A stretch of 64,000 nt of DNA, taken from positions 1,807,001 to 1,871,000 of the forward strand of contig JBAJFE010000011.1 in the NCBI GenBank assembly GCA_037903355.1, in the 5' to 3' direction. Shown in pieces: positions 10,101-22,440 of the stretch (the stretch's first letter is position 1; every line of letters starts with the position of its first letter). The translations under genes were made by a program, and so were the position numbers. The notes under the pieces were generated by a model. It made no database searches, was not told the DNA's origin, and saw nothing but the letters and a program-made list of their open reading frames with translations. The stretch comes from Trichuris trichiura (lineage: Eukaryota; Nematoda; Enoplea; Trichinellida; Trichuridae).

Positions 10101-13100
10101 CGAAGAAAAAAGTGTGTGAAAAGGCAAAGTTGTATATTCAACCTGTCCAAACTGTTGAACGATGGATATCCAATCGAAGTAGTGTTACCCATTTTGAATG
10201 CGGCGGTTAATTTGCCAACATGTCGCTATAAGTTTACGCTGCGTTTAGGAACCTTTCTTCGGATCTGAATATTGTTCAAACGCATTTCAATTTGTCGAAC
10301 CTTATTTGGTATTTCTTCCTCCACCTCGGTTGAACGCTCAGATTTGACGATAGCTGAAAATGGGCAGTCCAATAGAACTCGCTGATTGGCTTCAATTATT
10401 CCAGAGCAATGTTTCTGTATTAACAACACCCTTTCAGCGCGCGTCTTTAGCACCTTAACGATGTTAACTGTGTTCCAAGCGAAACTTCTTTACCGAAAAG
10501 AGCAGTTGGTATTCCAAGGAAAAAGTGACGCGAAGTACAAACAGAAGCTAATACAAGTTAAGTGGGCGTTTTACTTTTCCCAATGTCAGCACGATGTACT
10601 CATAAAAAAACGTCCTTTTGAATTAGTAGAAAAATGGTGAAATAGGTTTATGCGAGTGCAGATTTTCAAGTTTAGTGACATTGATCTTATAGCCATACGT
10701 GGCTTGCCAAGTTCCGCCCTCAGCATTGCAAAGGTCTTTATAATTGTTCATTTGCCTTATTGGTTTCTACTGTTCATCTCACGTTACTTTGTGAACTTAC
10801 CTTTCTCGTAAGCATTTGTGAGTAGGTAAAGGAGTAAGTAGGCGTTACTAATTTTTTTTTGCAAATTGATGCGACTCCATTGCCACTCTTGCTCAATGTT
10901 CAAAATGCGTCTTCTTTCGGATAGGCATATGCTTTTGTTACATAGCTCATCTTTTTTTATTACTTGATGGGGCTGTGCGTACGACTAAGAACTATAAGAG
11001 ATGAAGAATAAAGCTATAGAAAAAAAACGAAACAGTGAAAGCGAAAGCGAACTTTTAATGCTTTATTAAGCAAAAGGTGGTAATGATTGGCCCAGCTACG
11101 GCGACGCTGATTGCTGGGCTAATCGTTACCACCCTTTACTTAGGGGGAGTTCTTAGAAACCGTAATATACGGTAAGTTGATCCAGTCAACTATCTAGTGA
11201 AGGAGAGAAAGGAGAAATGGAATGGTACGAAAAATAGGTTTTACAGAGGGGAAAAATTAGTGAATGGAGCAACAACGTGTGGGGCGCGGTCGCACCTCAC
11301 TAACCTTCTTGTCTCTACTGAGAAAGGAATTATTATGGACGTAGAATGCTCTTTTTTGTTTTGCTGAGGTAAAATTCCGCTTGCAAATTTAAGACGCGGG
11401 ATTTCGGGTGCCAAAACGCATGGATGCATGTTCTATCACAGCTGAAGATTCTGATGCTTCATCCGTCGCAGTGACTAGATTGAGAGACTGCAAACGGCAG
11501 CAGTGTTCAGCGGTAATACGTGGCAACAGTTCCTTAGCGTTGTTGTAAGGTGATAAGCAGTTCGTATGTTTCCCAAATCTGCCCGTTTCTTCAATATACA
11601 AAACAGAAGAGGAACATTCAGCATAGTGTACAATTCGTGCAGTTCGATGTGGGAGAATCTGTTCTTGTTTTTGCGTATCACCGCCTTAAATTCGGTGAAT
11701 TTTTGAAAAAATACGGCAATGCTTAAACTTCAACCTCATTTCTGATTCTTCTCAGTTTGTTCAGTATAGTAGGCTAAAAACAATGTTTCTACATTGGTAG
11801 AGTCGTCAGGTTAGGATTTGATTGTTGCGAATAACGACATGTGATTTAAATAATCAGATAGTTAGACAATGCATTATCCGAACATGTTCCAGTTCCCATA
11901 AGTTCTTATCTGTATAAAGAGGACTCAGTCTGTTAATTCGTATGTTTTACAGATTCAGCGAATGCATTGATAACATGCTTTCAAGAATTCACACTGGCTA
12001 TTTTTGCACGCATTAGTGTAGTTTACGTTTATTATAACTGCCCATTTACTTTTCGAAGTTGCGAGACCGTTTTGCTTGTTCTTCAATGCTAGTCAGGCGT
12101 TTATTAAGCTGTTAAGCCAAATTTTGATTATGATATTGTTTGCATCTTTGTTTTTTCTAAACGAGGGAAACCCGTACATGGCTTTAACTGTTTTCCCGCA
12201 AACGGTTTTCCACCAACTGAAGAACACAAATCCCGTTTTGCTGTACGTTTCTCAGCGATTTTGTTTTGACCAAAACGTAAACTTCAGGCTTGTATTTCGG
12301 TTTTGGCTTAGGTGAGATTAGTATAGGCTGACTGGAGTGCATCGTAGTAAGGTAGAACACGTTGGCCAGTATTTTTCAAGAAAGGAACCTACACTTTTGA
12401 GGTAGTGCTAGACTACGGTAGGTTGCTTGCAGAAAGATATGTTAGAAGACTCTTGTTTGTTTCGAAATTCATTAGTCTGTTGAAAATTGATTGGTGAGAA
12501 AAGATCTGAATTAATTGGACTGTATGCGGGCAAGCGAATTAAAACTTTTTGTACCCGTGGTAGGACCTTGTGTTCTTAATAATCATCCTGAATAACCTAC
12601 TTCTATGAGCTGAGTCAAGTTGCTAAGAGAGGAGCTCCACGTAGTGGTGACTGTACGGTGACAATGTTCGTGATCAGGTACGAGTGCTCAATATTTTAGG
12701 TCACAACATTAATGCAGGATTTGGTTCGAAATAATTGAAAATAAGTTTGTAATTGTTACATTTTTTCCATTTATGTAAGGGTTAAATTATCGTACGCCAG
12801 CTTGCAAAGAAGTATAACAGTGGAAAAACCATTACCGTTGTTTAGCTGATCTAACGGTGGCACTGTTAGTCTGAAGTTTGATTGTCAGACTAATTCGTTT
12901 TTATAATGAGGTCACATTTAACAGCATGTACTGAGAAATACCGGTTGACTACTTGCTCAGTTTTGTACCTGCTTTGGATATAAGATATTTTACTGCGTAA
13001 AGTGCGGAGGCTAATTTCTGTTAGTCGTTTACTGTGAAGCTAAATATTAACTTTTAAGCATGAAATTGAAGCTCAGAGAAAGCAATTCTTGCAATTACAT

Positions 13101-14214
13101 CGAAAATACCGTGCATATTGACGTGTAACCTGACACTAAGTAGACGATACGAGGTTCCTTGAATTGGCGGCGTTTGGTCCACGTTTTGTCAATGTTAATT
13201 AGTCTATGCTCCTGCAAAATTGGTTGGAGGGATGTGGAGCAACTATGATTAGTCCTACTCTGAACAGTGAAGACTGCTTTCCCGCGCGACGCTGCATGAG
13301 AGATGTTGTAGTCGTTTGAACGGGATGTGCATTGTGTTTGGACACTTTTTGACGCAACTTTTATTGATGCTGTCTTTTATCGCAGAGTAACCTAACTTCA
13401 CGCAACTTCGTACAAGAATAAGTTAAGCAGAAAATGTCTGATCAGGTTTACATTAAGCGTTTGAAGTTTTTGGGCAGATTTGTCGGACCAGGTTTCATTA
13501 AGTGACGCGCAATAAGTTCACTTTGTTTTATTTACATAAAAAGTCCCGTTAAAACGCTTTTAGAAAATCCGGAGCTTTCAGATGGTCTATCTTTACCCAT
13601 AGTCAGCAGCTGCAGCAAGCAGCGCCACATCCACGCTCTAGGTGCAGAAGCACTGTACCTGATTTTCACTGTGGTAAGTGTACCTGTGTATCTAGATATA
13701 CAGTACTTTTAGATAAATTTTTGTTGAGTATGTTTCTTTGTTGGTTTTGACGCTAATTTCAAGCTCTGAAGCTCGACGGCTCTGAAGCATAACATAGTTA
13801 CACTTAGCCAAATAATTATACAATGGCGTCTACCACATAGTATAAAATGTCGAAAGTACGCTTCACCGAGTAGCTTGCGCTTGTTTATCTAAACACATGA
13901 AATCAAATGAAAAATCACGGGTGTTCAACATGCGTCATATAAAAAATAGTAAGCTCAGGATAGGTCCGGTGCGATTTTAAGAATTCGAAATCATGAAAGT
14001 GCTAAAATAGATACTGTTTGCTGTAGCGTGGCACCGGTGACGCAATAGCGTAAGATGGGTAGCAAAAGCTGCTTTCTAACCGGATGCTGCTAACTTGTAC
14101 GAATGAAATTTTTTTTTTACCATTTATTACAAGGGGTAACCAATGTGCTGAGTTTTGTCACTGGTATTTTATTGCTGCTTAAATCTGAAGCAGAGTTGCT
14201 CGCTTTGGTTCGAC
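7173..14214. other. Smoothened upstream region and AT-rich gene-poor DNA
   Basis: No coding exon could be supported over these 7 kb. Open frames are at most about 85 codons, lack family resemblance and have no convincing splice context. Just upstream of the Smoothened ATG the minus strand reads CTTGCTAG about 45 bases before the start, a possible splice or trans-splice acceptor. The hairpin at 11066-11143 is the only structured element recognised. Near 13540-13620 a short stretch with 'CCCGTTAAAA' and 'CCGGAGCTTTC' resembles sequence in the right-hand duplication at 49570-49660 and 52370-52445, suggesting a dispersed repeat. Confidence 0.5.
11066..11143 (+). ncRNA. Candidate microRNA-like precursor hairpin
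   Basis: The plus-strand RNA would fold 11066-11096 onto 11113-11143. The inner 21 pairs are unbroken (two G-U wobbles), followed outward by one A-C mismatch, three A-U pairs, one C-A mismatch and five more pairs. The loop is 16 nt. Stem length, small symmetric mismatches and total size near 78 nt are those of an animal pre-miRNA. Either arm could give a 22 nt product; the 3' arm contains CGTTACCACCC. I do not recognise it as a named miRNA. It could instead be a MITE remnant. Confidence 0.4.
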
Positions 14215-16147
14215 TTTGGCTAAGTATTTAAATGATTTCCTTAAACCTGGACAAGCGGAAGCCAAAGAAGTCGATACATATTTGCCTTTGTTTAATGTGT
14301 ACTGCATTTTCAGGTTCCTGCGTTTTCTTTTTTGTTGTTTTACCTACAGGGATGGAAAGCCAGTTTGCGTACTAATTCAGGGCCACGTATTGTCTGAGTT
14401 CTTGCTTACTTTAGAAAAAGGATTTTGTCCAAGTTAATAATTCTGCACATTGATTAGGGACAGTATTTTTTCAATCGAATTCACTTCATAGAAAAAACAA
14501 TTACTTGCTGTTAAGCGCTTTTGCTTTTGTTGTAGATGTAATAAAATTACTGCCACCGGCAATACTGTAACCTCAATGCTTACAGACCGGCAAACGGTTT
14601 CGTTGTTTTGATTCGTTGCACTTCTGTTGCCTAACGTTTTTATTCAGCATATATCTTCTTTGCTACTAAGCCTTACTACTCCCTGTCGCCAACGCCCATT
14701 CAATTTAACTGGTCGTTCCAAAACATTTGTAAATGTAAAAAAGGAGTATCTCATTGTGCCTATACCACTTGCTGGACGAGGCCACTGCTGATGATAACGA
14801 CATGAGGTCGAATGGGCTTAATTTAAGACCACCCATAGGGCGACATGACTGCGGACCCCTCCTGTTACAGAACCGTACCCAGTTCGCAGAGGGTTACCCT
14901 GCTTGAGCTCGCTATCCCTATGTGTCTTTGCTTCCTTGGACTGCTGCCTTTTCATAGGTTACTGTCTCTGCTCAGTCATTCACTTTAATAGGGAGCAACG
15001 GTGATCTGTATAAACTGCAGAGGCGGGAATGGTTTAGGTCGCCGAATTGGTCATATTTCTGTCGTATCACTATCGCTGTTCTCTGTCCTCTATACGAAGT
15101 TAACCAGATTATTCTTTCAATAGAAGACATATATCTGTCGTATATCGTCCGAAGGAGCTCTACTGCTACATTCGTTATTCCTACGCTAAGTTTTTTCATG
15201 TATGTATTTACTATGGAAACAACACAAAGCGTTTATTTGTACTTACCAGTAAACGAATGCTCAGTGCTTTCGGAGCCCTACGTGTTCCGTTGTCAGCGAT
15301 AACAAAATTCTATACTAATTTTTAGTTAATGATGGATACGCTTTTAGAATTGATTAAAGGCGTGATAGAAGCCGCCTGGATTTGACTTGAATGAGTCGTC
15401 GCACGCTAAAAACAACTGCTTTGCGGCTTGTTGGACAAAAGCCAATTCGGCAATGCTCCTATGGCAATCTAATCAAGGCAGCAGAAGCTAATCGCTCTTC
15501 CTCAAAGTCCCCTCCGCCAATGTACGCTTCATAATATCTTATCGCGCGGGAGCAAAACCAGTATCCCTATCTTTCAGCGAGAAAATGAAAAAAGATAAGC
15601 TCGACGATGATATGCTTTTGCTTTGGTCAAGCAGTGAACATTCTGGCTGCGTCGTTTCTGGCTACAAATTCATTTGGTGCGACCGTGTGTTCTGTATGCA
15701 TAGGCGAAGTAAAAATTTTTGCATTTTTTTTGCTTCCGTGCGGTTGGAACAACAGTTTATGAGATTGTATTCGGCCGACTGGTTGAATTGAGGATTCGAT
15801 TTTCATTTTTTTCAGCTCTTTGGGCCGGAAATGGCTTGCCGATTTCTTTCTTGCTTTTCTCGCCTGTTCACTACTTACCTGCGACTTCATGGCTTTGCAT
15901 ATTAGGTGTTCATGAAATTATTCTGACCAAAAAAGTTTGTTGTCGCCACCATTCTTCATTACTCAACTCAAACGGTTATATTTAGGCAAACAGTAAATGA
16001 AAAAAGTGATCAGCCCATTAGATAGCTGCGGTAAATCGGCTGTAAGAAACATGCTGAATTTTCCAAATGGGGAAAAGGAGATCTGAACAGGTATTCCGTG
16101 CTTTAATTCTTCATTTGAAATTTTTTATCATGCCGCATAGGGTAGAA

Positions 16148-17098
16148 CAGTGATTCCCAAATAGGGTCCCAGGGGCCCCCTGAGGGCTCTGGAAAACTTG
16201 AAGAGGGCCCTGGGAAGAACTGGGGGTTTAGGGGGTCCCTGGGAACTTAGGGGGGCCTCAGGGGATCCCTGGTAGTCGATGCCGCAGGACGAGAGCAATC
16301 TGCCGTTCAGGATAGTGAGGCGAGGCGACCTGAGATTACTCCTGACGACTATCGAGCCGGACGTAGATAAATTAGTAGCACTGCACCATACCCAGTCGTC
16401 ACACTGAGGTAATATCAGCGACTGTCGTCTTTCACCGAGGAAATATTGAATTTAGATTCAGTGTTGCGCAGCCCTGAGAACAGCATCGCAGCCTGACTTG
16501 CCTATTGCGCTACGATTGCTAACAGCCCAAAAAATTGAGGAGGAGGAATCCCAGTGAGGCACGTGTATTCTGAAGGCTCCCTGATCTCCAATTAGCCGGC
16601 TTATGTCCAGCAATACGAAAAGAACGCCTTCAGTGCCAACTAAAGAATTAAAAGCGTTAACGGTTTCGAATATCGTTAAGGAGCTTTCGCCGTATATGGC
16701 AGCCGGCTTCCTTACTAACCATTTCGCTCTAGTGTAGAAAAGAAATTCAGCGTTGACTTCGCATCGCCAGGTTTTCCAGCCATTGATCGCACACTGAACT
16801 TTCACAGCGCAAACCATGGGGTCCTACTTGCGGCTGACAAGATCCGCAGGTTAATAAGGTTTTTAATGACGAACTGTTTTTGCTTTGTCATACGCGTTAG
16901 GCAGTGAAGTCAATTCTACATTCTGCAACCTGTTTCAGGTGTTGAACTACTTGTACAAATTCACAACAACGTAACCACAGCAGGTGCACCTGAGGATAAC
17001 AGAAGCTGGAGAATTATGTTTGGGAGGATGACGGGGGGCCTCGGCATGTTGAAGGTCTCGAAAGGGGGCCCTGGCTCCAAAAAGATTGGGAAACACTG
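16148..17098. mobile_element. hAT-like DNA transposon, non-autonomous or decayed, 951 bp
   Basis: The ends are inverted: the left end reads CAGTGATTCCCAA and the right end, reverse complemented, reads CAGTGTTTCCCAA. It is flanked by an 8 bp target duplication with one difference, GGGTAGAA (16140-16147) and GGGTAGAG (17099-17106). The right-hand duplication copy has the uninterrupted site near 48262-48275. TIR sequence and 8 bp duplication are hallmarks of the hAT superfamily. Both subterminal regions are rich in GGGGGCC-type runs. It contains a minus-strand transposase-like fragment. Confidence 0.8.
16458..16817 (-). pseudogene. hAT transposase fragment (ZBED/SCAND3-like)
   Basis: This 119-codon open frame lies inside the hAT-like element. 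Around residues 24-40 it reads EFLFYTRAKWLVRKPA, which resembles the conserved 'LLLHTEVRWLSRG' block of hAT transposases of the ZBED/SCAND3 type. The sequence before it (INGWKTWRCEVN) sits where those proteins have the residues preceding this block. No catalytic DDE set, zinc finger or C-terminal dimerisation domain is present, so it is a relic rather than a working enzyme. The match rests on one block, so confidence is moderate. Confidence 0.45.
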
Positions 17099-20000
17099 GG
17101 GTAGAGACTCGATTATTCAAAGTATTGCCTGCAACAGGTAGTCTGATTGATCGATAATGAAATTATTAGAATATTAGTTTGGGTTAGCTTTTATAGCTTG
17201 TTCTCAATTTACTTATTATCTACTTTATTCGTGAAGCGCAATTGGTAATATGCGATGATCTATCACGACTAAGTAATTTTTAAGACAGCAAAAGTTCTTA
17301 TCCCGTCGTTGGCAGGTTAAATGATGTTTGTGAGTGAGTGGACAGCAACAAGAAGTCTGGAACAATTATGCACGAGAAATGTATTGCAGTCAGGAAAACT
17401 GACTTTCATAGTTAAAATGTCCGGATCATGGTCTACTCATACACAACCGTCATAGTTTATCCCCCTCACGAAGGCACAAAAGATTACCTGAAATGTGCAA
17501 AATTATTTAACCTTTTTATCATTGAATAAAAATGTTATTAATCTTGGTTCACTGAGTTAGATGTTCATCTGACGTCTTTTCCAGCACAGTAGTTAGAATT
17601 TATTTACGAAATTTAGTATCTCACGTCGATTATTGAATGGTTCCTTGCCGTAAAAGAATAAACAGTAGAGTGTCGGTTAACGTTGAACCTGCTTATCATT
17701 ATACTTCGAATTTAAATTTTCTACAGTACATTTTTTCCAGAAAGCAATTACGCTGCTTTTGCACGTACGCAAAACGTAGCATATATTTTGGAGCGCAAGC
17801 TGTAGCATAGATTTTGTGCGGTGAAAAGAACTAATAAAGTAACACAAGGAAAGCTTTAACGGTTAAATGCGATGTAACGTTTTTAAGAAATGAGTCAACA
17901 GCAGAAAAACTTTCACCGTTAAGTCGTTCAGTAGTTTTTTTGTATTGACCTGCTGCTGTTGCAGTCACATTTACTGATGAAACTCCTTTGACCCTACCGT
18001 ACTGATTAAGAGAAATAAAGTTTACTATCTGTTAAAGTAGTGCGGTCAGAGTTTCGCTACCGCAGAGATCTGATCAGTGGCTGACAAGATGTGTTACTGA
18101 TCTTTTTCTTACTCAAAAAATTAAGCAATTGAATTCTCAACTTCTGTCCTCTAAACTTTAGCACGACATGTGGAAAACTAAGGCAACATCGATTTCCTCA
18201 GTGGAAATATTAGCGTGTTTTGAGTAAAGCTGAATGTTATCAGTTTTCGTGACACTTCTTCAGAGAAGTTAGGGGATGCTAGCTTGTATAGCGAACAAGC
18301 TGAAAAAATGAAGCAGATAGAGTATTTGTTGCATGCGACAAAAACTGGTACTTTAAACGGCTTAAACTAACAAGTGAATCATTGACTGTATCGTTTCAAA
18401 CTTTTAAAAATCGAAGAGCTGTGTTTAGAGCCGTCTTTCCTGATGGTCTGGAAAAACCTTCCTGGTTAATTCTTTATCCTTAATGATCGAACTGGAAGCC
18501 AAGGGAACGTCGATACGACGCATAAGACATATTTGCAGCTTAAGTTTGCTACTGAAATTTTAAAGTGAGTCTGTTTCAAGTGGTTTGCATGTTGGGTTAG
18601 GTAAATTCGGAGAGCGGACAGATGCCTTTAGGCTTTATCGGTCGTTCGTTACCATCGTTCAGGCGTTTTTGCCTGTCTCCACACAATCGTAGATTTGTCA
18701 GCCAAAGATTTCTAAGCGGTTTGAAGCCGCAAGAATTCTTCTTTCACTGTCTATCCGATCGAGAGGTGACCAATGAAGCTGCCTGTTAGACGTTTAAACG
18801 TTTTATATTTCCAGGGATTAACCGACACGGCAGGGAATATTGTCAGTGATGCATAATTGAACATCTGGAAGGCCTTATGGCGAGCTGCGACGTTACCGTC
18901 CAAGATTATGGCCGTAGCGTCATTCAGATGTTTCTGTCGTGAGCTTCTGATCATAATGGTTACTGACAAGTGCGTTTTCTTTGCAGTTTTTGCACGGTGA
19001 AGATGGATTTGACATAGTGCAGTCTTAGTCCATAAGCGGATCCTGCTGGGCAATCTGGACATGCTTTAAGTTTCTCTTTTGAACTACATGCCGTCTTTAG
19101 AAGAACATGCAGCTAAAAGAGCGTTCAAAAAGTGAAAACACACTTAAACTCCTGCGCATATACTTAGCTGCATAATGTTCGCCGTCTAAGCTGTTTATTA
19201 TTCTTCAGCTACTTGGTCGCCTCTTGGTAAGTAAATGCGTGACTACTTGTGGATGAGGTACTTCATCTGTCCTACCACTGCATAGCGCTTGTCTTTTTTG
19301 TAAAGCGATAAGTGCATGGAGTATGTGATAACTTTGTAGTTTACCAACAGGAAGCATTGTCCTTACATTAGCGAAGAAGAGAGCTGTATTCCTGCTAACA
19401 TCAGTGGAAATTTGGATTAGAGTAGGGTTCAGGTGCTTAAAAGAGTTCACTTTTTGCATTGTCGTGAATCCGCTTATTATGTTAATGTTGAGTCAGGTTG
19501 TTGGAGGGATGTTTGGATATCAAATTATTCATACGACGTCAAGCCCAACCATTGGTGTGAGGCTTGAATTAAGATTTACGCTTTCCGGTAGGTTTTGTAG
19601 GTAGTATTTTAATTTTTTCCGTCTCAGGTTCTACTTAGTCTTGCCATGACTGAAGTACGTTATTTTGTGTGACTTTTTAGCAGAAGTGTCTACCAAGCAA
19701 TCGGTGAAAGGAATCCAGCAATGCACGCTGAAGAAGAGAAGGGTAAGCGAATCCTCGTAACCGAAAGAGTTAACTTGAAAGTGCAGTCACGAACTCCTGT
19801 TTTACTTAAGTACGTTTTTTTGCAAGTTGTTCTTTAATTAACCTAACACATTCAACGCTGCTTGTATCGGATGCAATCATATTCACACAATGCAAGAGTT
19901 GTGCGGCATTAAGGCTGCTGCGATTTCTGTTGTTCAGCTTTCTCTTTTGCAGAATGCTTCGAAAGCAACGAGAGACCAATTATTCCTATTACAGAAATGA

Positions 20001-21540
20001 AGTTTGTTTTTGCCCATTACAGTATAGATGTTGATTATATAGTCCATACCGGCATGTATCAACAGTTTAACAGAACTTAAATGTACACCTCGACATCTCT
20101 GTTACAAGAAATGACACTTGAAACCACTATAGCATTCACGAAAGACGCAATACTCAAAAGTATTTCGAAGTGCACCTCTGTAGCAGCCATTGTTTGAAAT
20201 TATGCATTATGGATATTGAAGAGTTTTTAAATACGCCTTCACCAGGAGTGGTCATTTTTCGATTGCCTCAAATGGGTACTGGATGCTTTGATATTCTGTA
20301 TCTTTCGTATTAGACAGTGTTGGAATCTTGATATGAACCTGTTGATAGCAACGTTTGTGGGCCTGATCGAATTGGTCAGATGTTATTTGTAGGGAACAGC
20401 GTTACCTGTTTAGCAGTACTTTTTGACACTACAGTGCACTTACTAAACTGTCATTGCGTGGAAGACTAAGAAAATGGACGCATCGCCTATGGATGAATAT
20501 TTTCCGAAATCACTATTACGACGACGACACTACTTTTTTTCTCTTTTTAGTCTTTGTCGATTTTTTGTTCTATAACTCCGTCCAAGTTACCTGCATAGCT
20601 TTCGGGGCGAAAACAAACCTGCAACCGTCAGCTTAAAGCTACTTTTAAGTGCAGCAACATTCAGATCAAGCTGAAAAGAAAAACAGCGGAACGTTTGTGT
20701 ACGTTTAAAGCCGTAAAGGTGACTGTCCTTCTCCTGTATGAGTGGAATGGCTAAACTATACAGCTTAGTAAGAGTTCTGTAGTGTTCAGGCACTGTTTAC
20801 GCGGAAGGGATACCAAGAATTGAACAAGTCGTAGAATGAAAAAAATATGGAATCGCTTCTCGAATGTTGGTGAGAAAGCTGATGAGTGAGCAGCCGATGA
20901 AAACATAAAACAACAGTTTTGCAGCTAAAAGAATTCTCAACTTTGCTATGTTAAATATTTTAAAATCTCAAAATACGATCAGGTTGGCCATAGCTGAACC
21001 TGCGTACTTTTCTTATCGGTATTTGATATTAGTCGCGGTGCATATAGACGAAGAATCGGTAATTCAACGCAAGCTGTCCCATTTCGTGTCAAGGTAAGAT
21101 TGACATTGATAAATGCTGTGCGTCATCCAAGGCTTCGTACGAAATTATTTAGGTAGTAGTCTCGTAGTAGTTAATACTCCGTCTTTCGACCATTGCTAAG
21201 TTGTTGCGTAACGTTTCAGCTGAAAAGGCTCGTGGAATTGTTTTTACGATAGTTCTCGTTCTAACTTTCATGAATGTCGCCGAGTTTGGCTATGTTTTGT
21301 TTAAACATTTTAAACTTATCGTACCTTGTAAAAAGATTGTAATTTTTTTCTTTTCTTCGTCTAACAGATTGCAATTTCGTGGTTTATTTTTTCGTCGGGC
21401 TGATCTATAACTCTCTATAGAACAACTGTAACAGTGTAAGTACTTATTGCGTAATTGAAGTACGGAATCTCGATTCCGTAGAAACTTTCATGAAGCGAAG
21501 TTTTCAAGAGGGCACAGTTCCCCTCTTTAGTGCAAAATAA

Positions 21541-22440
21541 GTGAGATTTCTTCATTGCTGTTAGGAACTAACCTAGCTTACTATTATTAGCCGAAAACTG
21601 TTCTGATTTTTTGTCTTCATGGTAAAGTTGTTCTTCTTATTTGTACTTATGTGTTTAGTCGCTGAAGAAGTACTACTCTTCCTTGAATAGCGCAAAGTAG
21701 AATACTTAGGCGCACACGTTGGCTATGGCGGCGTTTCCTTCCGGTGGCACTCGTTTTATTGTTTTTCTTTTCTGGGCTTTCAAGCTTACTTGTCTGTCTT
21801 CAGCGACAGTGATGATAGAAATGATTGCAACAGGGTGACTTTCCGTCATCAGTATCGCTGAACACGAACGAAGAGGAGACCACAAAGCTCTGAAAAACGT
21901 TTTAATGAAAGGTCGCTACCTTTGTAATACTCTATAATGGAAACATACGAATCCCTTACAAGTTACGACGCATTTACCGAGAAGTCAGACAACTTCATCG
22001 TGACCCCATCTTGCACCAAGGTAGCATTGAGACAAACTGAATGAAAAATTTCATCCCGACCAATGCAATTGGATGCGTGCGCTAAACTTTCAGTGGAGAT
22101 ACAAAATCTCAGCGCAAAGCTGTTTGCGCGTTAAAGTAAGCTTCCGCCAAACTAAATCTGAAAACATTGGGACGCGAAGCCATGAAATTTCGCTGCAAAG
22201 GTGATTTCGCATGAAAACGAGGTGACCTCAAACTTTTTGCAGCGTAAGCCTTGACACGAAGCTTATCTGCGCGTCAAAATAATCAGTTGTCAAAACAAAG
22301 CTAGCGTCAAACTTTTGGCGAGGGTCCCTCTACAGGCGAGGTCAAAATATTCCTGCGTCAAAATGGGCTCGCTTGAAATAAGTTGCGCGTGAAATGTTCA
22401 GCGTGGTACATTTTGACGCGAAGCATCGCGTCAAACTGTT
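21541..22440. other. Left copy: non-paralogous stretch with GCGTCAAA-type degenerate repeats
   Basis: The first part (to about 22060) shows nothing I recognise and does not match the corresponding right-copy interval. From about 22060 to 22520 short variants of GCGTCAAA and its complement TTTGACGC recur every 20-50 bases, often beside 'GAAGC'. The same motif recurs in the tails that follow each satellite array. Confidence 0.4.

Larger units (their letters stand above)
14215..21540. repeat. Left copy, proximal part, of a large segmental duplication
   Basis: This block aligns by eye, in the same orientation, with 46383-51750. Matching landmarks include the stretch at 14972-15199 versus about 47130-47340, the stretch at 15560-16130 versus 47690-48260, the CAATCGGTGAAAGGAATCCAG segment at 19700 versus 49717, and the stretch at 20590-21420 versus 50820-51690. 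The copies differ by frequent substitutions and small indels. The left copy carries an extra 951 bp element at 16148-17098, and its 18347-19685 stretch is replaced in the right copy by about 200 unrelated bases (49508-49710). No gene is recognised; short open frames are not shared as intact frames between copies. Confidence 0.8.
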
